Origin: Terribacillus saccharophilus
GTDB taxonomy: Bacteria; Bacillota; Bacilli; Bacillales; Amphibacillaceae
Direction of reading: 5' to 3'
NCBI GenBank assembly: GCA_900110015.1
Contig: FOCD01000002.1
Coordinates: 62,001-126,000 of the forward strand
Length of the DNA: 64,000 nt
Position 1 is the stretch's first letter. Each line of letters begins with the position of its first letter. The notes below the pieces were generated by a model, which searched no databases, was not told the origin of the DNA, and saw nothing but the letters and a program-made list of their open reading frames with translations. Made by a program: the position numbers and the translations under genes. Positions 58,343-64,000 of this stretch are shown piece after piece.

Positions 58343-59095
58343 ATGCTTACACCTGAGCGGCAGGAAATGCTCTTACAGATGCTGCAAGAGCAGCGCGTTG
58401 TAACAATTCCAGAGTTCGTGAAAGCAACAGACGCTTCCATCTCGACAATACGCCGAGACCTGATTGAACTGGAGAAGCAGAAGCTGCTTCAGCGAGTTCA
58501 TGGCGGAGCAACGATTGTTTCTTCATTAAGTTATGAAATGAGCTATACGGAAAAAGAAACACAAAACCAAACTGGAAAGCAGAACATCGCCGCTTATGCT
58601 GCAAGTCTTGTCGGTGAAGATGAATGCATCTTCTTGGATGCAGGTACGACAACATATCAAATGATTCCTTTTTTATCTGGCAGAAATGTAACCGTCGTCA
58701 CAAATGGTTTGACACATTTGGAGGCGCTGTATGAAAAGGACATTACCGTGTATGTAACCGGCGGATTAGTAAAGGATAAAACGAGGACTTTGATCGGCCG
58801 AGGTGCAATGACAGCCCTCGCTCAATATCGTTTTGATAAATGTTTTCTCGGGACCAATGGTGTTCATCCGGAAAACGGCTATACAACCCCAGACCCGGAG
58901 GAAGCGGCCATTAAACGTCAGGCATTGCTTCGATCAGATGAAACTTTCGTTTTAGCTGACCGCAGTAAACTGGACAAGACAACCTTCGCGCATATAGCGG
59001 ATCTGACAGAAGCGACACTTGTCGTAGACACTGTCAGTTCAAAACAGCATACTGCTTACAAGAAATTTACATCAATAAAGGTTGTGGACTCATGA
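58343..59095 (+). CDS. fruR: DeoR family fructose operon repressor FruR
   Basis: 250 residues. The N-terminal DeoR helix-turn-helix has RVVTIPEFVKATDASISTIRRDL and RVHGGATI. The sugar-phosphate-binding DeoRC domain includes ECIFLDAGTTTYQMIPFL and VTNGLTH. In B. subtilis FruR responds to fructose 1-phosphate. The ATG at 58343 has GGAGG eight bases upstream; the ATG at 58337 is too close. Its stop overlaps the fruK start (ATGA). Confidence 0.94.
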   Translation: MLTPERQEMLLQMLQEQRVVTIPEFVKATDASISTIRRDLIELEKQKLLQRVHGGATIVSSLSYEMSYTEKETQNQTGKQNIAAYAASLVGEDECIFLDAGTTTYQMIPFLSGRNVTVVTNGLTHLEALYEKDITVYVTGGLVKDKTRTLIGRGAMTALAQYRFDKCFLGTNGVHPENGYTTPDPEEAAIKRQALLRSDETFVLADRSKLDKTTFAHIADLTEATLVVDTVSSKQHTAYKKFTSIKVVDS

Positions 59096-60003
59096 ATTAC
59101 ACATGTACGCTGAACCCATCCATCGACTATATCATGCATGTGGACGGCTTCAAGGCAGAAGATTTGAACCGTGCCACAGAGACAGCATACTTTGCTGGCG
59201 GAAAAGGTATTAATGTTTCCCGCTTGCTAAAACGATTGGATGTGGACACAACAGCATTAGGATATATCGGTGGTTTCACCGGAGCCTTCATTAGGGAAAC
59301 GCTTGAAAGTGCTGGCATTGAACATCAGTTCATCGAAATCAATGAACCGACACGTGTTAATGTGAAACTTAAGTCCGGCGGAGAAACAGAGATTAATGGA
59401 CCCGGACCATCCATTACAACAGAACAGCTTGCTTTGCTTTTTGAACAAATTAGAAGCCTCGGGAAACAGGATGCTCTGGTTGCAGCAGGAAATGCCCCCG
59501 GCTCCGTTCCGGCTGACATCTATGCAAGGATGGCTGATATCTGTGAAGAGAATGGAACTAGATTCATCGCTGATACATCGAGTGCTGCCCTTCGTGACTT
59601 AATCGGCAAGCGTATGTTCCTCGTAAAGCCAAACCATCATGAATTGGGTGAGCTTTTCGATACAACAATCTCTTCTATTGAAGACATTGTCAGCTACGCA
59701 CGTAAGCTGCACGAAACAGGCATCGAAAACGTTATCGTTTCAATGGGTGGTGAAGGTGCCATCTTTGTGAACAAGGATCATGCTTGGAAAGCCCAGACAC
59801 CAAAAGGAACAGTTAAGAACTCTGTTGGTGCTGGCGATAGTATGGTGGCAGGCTTCTTGGCCGCATATGAAAAATCAGGTGATTACAAACAAGCTTTCAC
59901 CTACGCAGTAGCAGCAGGAAGTGCTACGGCATTCAGTGATGACCTCGGCGAGAGACAATATATAGAAGAATTAGTCAGCCAAGTCAAACTCACATCTATT
60001 TAA
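59092..60003 (+). CDS. fruK: 1-phosphofructokinase
   Basis: 303 residues, PfkB ribokinase fold. Converts fructose 1-phosphate to fructose 1,6-bisphosphate with ATP. Motifs: NPSIDYIMHVDGF, the glycine-rich FAGGKGINVSRLLKRLD, and the C-terminal NSVGAGDSMVAGFLA with the catalytic Asp. It is coupled to fruR by a four-base overlap and followed by fruA 14 bases later. Confidence 0.96.
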   Translation: MNYTCTLNPSIDYIMHVDGFKAEDLNRATETAYFAGGKGINVSRLLKRLDVDTTALGYIGGFTGAFIRETLESAGIEHQFIEINEPTRVNVKLKSGGETEINGPGPSITTEQLALLFEQIRSLGKQDALVAAGNAPGSVPADIYARMADICEENGTRFIADTSSAALRDLIGKRMFLVKPNHHELGELFDTTISSIEDIVSYARKLHETGIENVIVSMGGEGAIFVNKDHAWKAQTPKGTVKNSVGAGDSMVAGFLAAYEKSGDYKQAFTYAVAAGSATAFSDDLGERQYIEELVSQVKLTSI

Positions 60004-60017
60004 GAGGGGTGTTAATC

Positions 60018-61928
60018 ATGCGCATTACAGAACTACTTACAAAAGATACGGTTATTTTGCAGCTTCAATCCCAATCAAAAGCAGATGTGATTGAAGAGCT
60101 TGTTTCCAAACTGGACCAAGCTGGCAAGTTGAATGATAAAGCAGGATTCAAAGATGCAATTCTTGCTCGTGAAGCACAATCTACCACAGGAATTGGCGAA
60201 GGAATTGCTATTCCGCATGGTAAATCCGCTGCCGTTAAAACACCGGCTATCGCTTTCGGTCGTTCTAAGGAAGGCTTGGATTATGAAGCGTTGGATGGAC
60301 AGCCATCCCATCTATTCTTTATGATTGCAGCTTCTGAAGGAGCCAATCAGACGCATTTGGAAACATTGTCCCGACTTTCTTCTTTCTTAATGGATAGCAC
60401 ATTCCGCTCTAACATTGAAAATGCTGAAACGGAAGAACAAATCATGTCTATCATCGATGCGAAGGAAAAAGAAGAGCTAGGTGAAGAAGAGGAACAAGAA
60501 AATCCAGCTGTAGAATTGGCACAGGATGCACCAGGCACACAAGGTAAAGTACTAGCCATTACTGCTTGCCCTACTGGTATCGCACATACCTTCATGGCTG
60601 CAGATAAGCTGAAGCAAACAGCAGCCGAGATGAATGTGCCGATTAAAGTACAAACAAATGGAGCTGGCGGAGTCAAAAACCGTCTGACTGATGAAGATAT
60701 TAAAGATGCAACTGCTATTATCGTTGCAGCTGATGTCAATGTCGATCTTAGCCCATTCGACGGCAAACACGTTTTGCAAGTACCAGTTGGACGTGCGTTG
60801 AAAATACCAAAAGAATTGATTGAAAAAGCACTTTCTCAAGATGCACCAGTACATCATAACAGTGGTGGCGGCTCAGAAGCAGCTGCAGAAGGCGGACAGA
60901 AGAAAGAACAGCGTTCCGGATTCTACAAGCACATCATGAATGGTGTTTCTAATATGCTTCCATTCGTTGTCGGCGGCGGTATCCTGATCGCACTAAGCAT
61001 TCTTTTCGGTGAGTTGTTCCCAGACAGCCGTTTTGCAGAGATGCTGAATGAAATCGGAAGCAGCCAGGCGTTCTTCCTGATCGTACCTGTACTTGCTGGT
61101 TTCATTTCCAGCAGTATTGCTGACAAACCTGGTTTCGCACCTGGTGCTATCGGCGGTTTGATTGCTGTTACTTATGGTCATGGTGACGCGACTAGTTCCG
61201 GATTCCTTGGCGGGTTAATTGCAGGTTTCCTAGCTGGTTATGTAACACTTGGTATTAAAAAAGCACTATCTGGTCTTCCTCCTGTATTGGAAGGGTTGAA
61301 AACGATTCTCTTCTTCCCTGTATTAAGTATTTTCATTACAGGTATGATCATGCTATTGATCAATCCTTCTTTGACACAAGTTTATGTAGCACTTTCTAAC
61401 TTCCTGGAAGGTCTTGGAGGCACGAATTTAGTTCTGGTAGGAATCGTTCTTGGTGCCATGATGGCAATTGATATGGGCGGTCCGATCAACAAAGCAGCTT
61501 ATACTTTCGGTATCGCCATGCTTGATGCGGGCAACTTGGAATTCATGGCTGCTGTTATGGCCGGTGGTATGGTACCGCCGCTAGGACTAGCGCTGGCAAC
61601 TTCCCTATTCCGCCACAAGTTTACGAAACAAGAAAGAGAAACAGGTAAGACAGCATACGTGCTGGGCGCATTCTTCATCTCAGAAGGTGTTATTCCATTC
61701 GCAGCTGCTGACCCGCTTCGTGTCATTCCAGCAACAGCAATCGGTGCTGCAGTAGCAGGAGGTCTATCTGCCTTCTTCGCAATTGGTCTGAATGCACCAC
61801 ATGGCGGTATTATCTCAGCAAGCCTGGTAGATGGAAATCCATTGCTTTACTTCCTTTCCATCATTATTGGTGCATTTGTCACAGCTATTATTGTAGGACT
61901 ATTGAAAAAAGACCTAAGAAAAGTATAA
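60018..61928 (+). CDS. fruA: PTS fructose transporter subunit IIABC
   Basis: 636 residues, domains in the order IIA-IIB-IIC. IIA carries the phospho-His67 in GIAIPHGKS. After an acidic linker, IIB carries Cys184 in TACPTGIAHTFMAA. IIC has about nine to ten membrane segments (GVSNMLPFVVGGGILIALSI, GINxGG-like DMGGPINKAAYTFG). It imports fructose as fructose 1-phosphate. The ATG at 60018 has GAGGGGTG upstream; the earlier in-frame GTG is part of that site. Confidence 0.96.
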   Translation: MRITELLTKDTVILQLQSQSKADVIEELVSKLDQAGKLNDKAGFKDAILAREAQSTTGIGEGIAIPHGKSAAVKTPAIAFGRSKEGLDYEALDGQPSHLFFMIAASEGANQTHLETLSRLSSFLMDSTFRSNIENAETEEQIMSIIDAKEKEELGEEEEQENPAVELAQDAPGTQGKVLAITACPTGIAHTFMAADKLKQTAAEMNVPIKVQTNGAGGVKNRLTDEDIKDATAIIVAADVNVDLSPFDGKHVLQVPVGRALKIPKELIEKALSQDAPVHHNSGGGSEAAAEGGQKKEQRSGFYKHIMNGVSNMLPFVVGGGILIALSILFGELFPDSRFAEMLNEIGSSQAFFLIVPVLAGFISSSIADKPGFAPGAIGGLIAVTYGHGDATSSGFLGGLIAGFLAGYVTLGIKKALSGLPPVLEGLKTILFFPVLSIFITGMIMLLINPSLTQVYVALSNFLEGLGGTNLVLVGIVLGAMMAIDMGGPINKAAYTFGIAMLDAGNLEFMAAVMAGGMVPPLGLALATSLFRHKFTKQERETGKTAYVLGAFFISEGVIPFAAADPLRVIPATAIGAAVAGGLSAFFAIGLNAPHGGIISASLVDGNPLLYFLSIIIGAFVTAIIVGLLKKDLRKV

Positions 61929-61940
61929 AATAAGATAGAA

Positions 61941-61978
61941 TGAAAGCATTCACAAAAATAAGGATGAAAGCATTCACA
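61941..61978 (+). repeat. Tandem cre-like boxes before ptsH
   Basis: TGAAAGCATTCACA occurs at 61941-61954 and again at 61965-61978, a 24-base period. Each matches the CcpA cre consensus TGWnAnCGnTnWCA at all fixed positions except one (CG is CA). They lie between the fruA stop and the ptsH ribosome-binding site. No terminator lies here. Confidence 0.65.
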
Positions 61979-62005
61979 TAACAAAAAACTTTGGAGGTAT
62001 TTACC

Positions 62006-62272
62006 ATGGCAGAAAAAACAATGACTATCACAGATGAGACTGGCGTTCACGCTCGTCCGGCAACAATCTTAGTAAATAAAGCGGGCGGATTCAAATCCGA
62101 CATCCAGCTTGCATACAACGGTAAAAGCGTTAACCTTAAATCTATCATGGGTGTTATGAGCCTAGGTATTCCACAAGGTGCTGAAATCACGATCTCTGCT
62201 GAAGGCGACGATGCAGAAGAAGCAGTCAACACAATTGCGGAAACAATCAAAAGCGAAGGCCTAGGAGAATAA
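62006..62272 (+). CDS. ptsH: Phosphocarrier protein HPr
   Basis: 88 residues. His15 ([10 protein letters not shown]) carries phosphate from enzyme I to sugar-specific IIA domains. Ser46 ([10 protein letters not shown]) is the HPr kinase site; P-Ser-HPr is the CcpA corepressor. GGAGG precedes the ATG at eight-base spacing. It lies 77 bases after fruA and five bases before ptsI. In B. subtilis ptsHI follows ptsG instead. Confidence 0.97.
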   Translation: MAEKTMTITDETGVHARPATILVNKAGGFKSDIQLAYNGKSVNLKSIMGVMSLGIPQGAEITISAEGDDAEEAVNTIAETIKSEGLGE

Positions 62273-62277
62273 TTCCG

Positions 62278-63993
62278 ATGAGCATGATAAACGGAATTGC
62301 AGCTTCAAATGGTATTGCTATTGCAAAAGCATACCATTTGGCTGTACCAGACCTCTCTTTCGATAAGACAACTGTTGCGAATGCGGAAGAAGAGATCAGC
62401 CGTTTGGATGCTGCCCTCGAGATCAGCAAAAAAGAGTTGGAGAAAATCCGCGAGAATGCTCGTGTGTCACTTGGCGACGAGCATGCCGAGATTTTCTCGG
62501 CTCATTTGCTTGTCTTGGCAGATCCAGAACTGATCAATCCTGTGAAAGACAACGTTCGCAATAATAACATTAATGCAGAAGCTGCTCTTGATGAGACAGC
62601 TACAATGTTCATCGACATGTTCCGCAGCATGGACAATGAATATATGAAAGAACGCGCTGCTGACATCCAGGATGTTACAAAACGCGTTATGGCACACCTT
62701 TTACAGGTATCCTTCCCGGATCCTGCACTTATAGACGAAGAAGTTATCATTATCGCTGAGGACCTGACTCCTTCTGATACAGCACAGCTAAACAAACAGT
62801 TTGTGAAAGGGTTTACAACTGATATCGGCGGACGTACTTCCCACTCTGCCATTATGGCTCGTTCCCTTGAAATTCCTGCTGTTGTTGGTACGAAGTCCAT
62901 CACATCTTCAGCTGCAAATGACGTTATGATTATTGTTGATGGTATTGAAGGTACTGTTATCATCGATCCAACAGAAGATGAACTAGCGACATACAGAGCA
63001 AAACAAGAAGCTTTCGAACAGCAAAAGCAAGAATGGGCGAAGCTGAAGAACGAACCGACTATTACAACAGACGGTGTTCATGTGGAGCTTGTTGCTAATA
63101 TCGGTACGCCAGAAGATGTTATCGGCGTTCAAAACAATGGCGGCGAAGGTGTTGGCCTTTACCGTACAGAGTTCCTTTACATGGGTAAGAGTGAGCTCCC
63201 AAGTGAGGACGAGCAGTTTGAATCCTACAAAGCTGTACTTGAAAACATGGGAGACAAGCCTGTCGTAGTTCGTACATTGGATATCGGCGGCGACAAAGAG
63301 CTAAGCTACTTGCAGCTTCCAAAAGAAATGAACCCGTTCCTAGGCTACCGCGCTATCCGCCTTTGCCTAGAGCGTGATGATATCTTCCGTGTTCAGCTTC
63401 GTGCTCTACTGCGTGCAAGCGTATACGGTAACTTGAAGATCATGTTCCCTATGATCGCTACATTGGAAGAGTTCCGCCAAGCAAAAGCTATCCTACTTGA
63501 AGAGAAAGATAAGCTTGTAGCAGATGGCGTGTCAGTCTCTGATTCTATCGAGATTGGTATCATGGTTGAGATCCCTTCTACTGCAGTTGCTGCGAAGCAA
63601 TTCGCGAAGGAAGTTGATTTCTTCAGCGTTGGAACAAACGACTTGATCCAGTACACAATGGCAGCTGACCGTATGAATGAACGCGTAAGCTACTTGTACC
63701 AGCCATACCACCCAGCAATCCTGAACCTAGTGCATAATGTTATTGAAGCAGCACATGCAGAAGGCAAATGGGCTGGCATGTGTGGTGAGATGGCAGGCGA
63801 TGCAATTGCAATCCCGCTTCTTCTAGGTCTTGGCCTTGATGAATTCAGCATGAGCGCAACAAGCATCTTGCCAGCAAGAACACAAATCACGAAGCTTTCC
63901 AAAGCAGAAATGCAGGAGCTAAGTCAAGAAGCATTGACTCTTAGCACTGCTGATGAAGTGGAACAGCTTGTCCGTCAGCGTACAGGACAATAA
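62278..63993 (+). CDS. ptsI: PTS enzyme I
   Basis: 571 residues. It takes phosphate from phosphoenolpyruvate and passes it to HPr. The phospho-His189 is in [13 protein letters not shown]. The C-terminal PEP-binding part has [25 protein letters not shown] and the active Cys region [12 protein letters not shown]. The ATG uses GGAG located in the end of ptsH, ten bases upstream. It is complete, ending eight bases before the window edge; no terminator is visible. Confidence 0.97.
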   Translation: MSMINGIAASNGIAIAKAYHLAVPDLSFDKTTVANAEEEISRLDAALEISKKELEKIRENARVSLGDEHAEIFSAHLLVLADPELINPVKDNVRNNNINAEAALDETATMFIDMFRSMDNEYMKERAADIQDVTKRVMAHLLQVSFPDPALIDEEVIIIAEDLTPSDTAQLNKQFVKGFTTDIGGRTSHSAIMARSLEIPAVVGTKSITSSAANDVMIIVDGIEGTVIIDPTEDELATYRAKQEAFEQQKQEWAKLKNEPTITTDGVHVELVANIGTPEDVIGVQNNGGEGVGLYRTEFLYMGKSELPSEDEQFESYKAVLENMGDKPVVVRTLDIGGDKELSYLQLPKEMNPFLGYRAIRLCLERDDIFRVQLRALLRASVYGNLKIMFPMIATLEEFRQAKAILLEEKDKLVADGVSVSDSIEIGIMVEIPSTAVAAKQFAKEVDFFSVGTNDLIQYTMAADRMNERVSYLYQPYHPAILNLVHNVIEAAHAEGKWAGMCGEMAGDAIAIPLLLGLGLDEFSMSATSILPARTQITKLSKAEMQELSQEALTLSTADEVEQLVRQRTGQ

Positions 63994-64000
63994 ATTACGA

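Overview
The window looks like chromosomal DNA of a low-GC, spore-forming Bacillaceae. The evidence is spore coat-like, Tlp and SASP genes, a quinol-type aa3 oxidase, an S-box riboswitch, and Fur, PerR, Zur, CsoR and FapR boxes close to the Bacillus subtilis consensus. Gene order is also B. subtilis-like: metNPQ / yusD-E-F / gcvH / yusI, sufCDSUB, yclNOPQ and secG-est-rnr-smpB-ssrA. A halotolerant genus near Terribacillus, Oceanobacillus or Virgibacillus is my inference; there is no 16S rRNA here to decide it. No prophage, insertion sequence or CRISPR array was seen. One intergenic palindromic repeat family member is present.

Layout. 1-3.2 kb: partial TauE/SafE exporter, SDR oxidoreductase, DUF817 membrane protein and a DUF2975/HTH pair. 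3.3-8.6 kb: the Fe-S assembly operon sufC-D-S-U-B (minus strand). 8.8-11.5 kb: methionine importer metN-P-Q under a SAM-I riboswitch. 11.6-13.6 kb: yusD, yusE (no ordinary start codon), yusF, gcvH, yusI. 13.7-16 kb: two coat-like proteins, then a MarR regulator and an ABC-2 type membrane protein sharing a palindromic operator. 16-21.3 kb: copper export (csoR-copA-copZ) divergent from zinc uptake (znuC-znuB-zur), with metal-regulator boxes packed between them. 21.3-25.2 kb: a VLRF1 release factor-like protein, GtrA, the palindromic repeat, SulP and DUF2512. 25.2-27.5 kb: FabH with a FapR box, and an acyl-CoA dehydrogenase. 27.5-31.6 kb: qoxABCD menaquinol oxidase.

31.8-36.2 kb: GNAT, MFS exporter, a small chemoreceptor and bacterial nitric oxide synthase. 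36.2-40.8 kb: siderophore importer yclNOPQ with a Fur box, divergent from a YqcI/YcgG (GntA-like) gene. 40.8-42.4 kb: a compact set of small spore-type genes. 42.4-45.7 kb: uppP, dedA, cvfC and bacilliredoxin brxA. 45.8-49.1 kb: a membrane GGDEF protein, a 24-residue micro-ORF and PerR-controlled catalase. 49.1-53.7 kb: CPCC protein, murB, an NTF2-like protein, a YjzC-like protein, map, ssrA (tmRNA) and smpB. 53.8-58.1 kb: GNAT, rnr, esterase and secG. 58.3-64 kb: fruR-fruK-fruA followed directly by ptsH-ptsI, so the general PTS proteins sit behind the fructose operon with cre-type boxes in front of each part.

Most of the window is well-understood core metabolism. The less ordinary items are the multi-stem palindromic repeat, the yusE start, the divergent SASP and its small neighbours, the Fur-box-linked GntA-like gene, the MarR operator pair, the 24-residue micro-ORF, and the tandem cre-like boxes before ptsHI.
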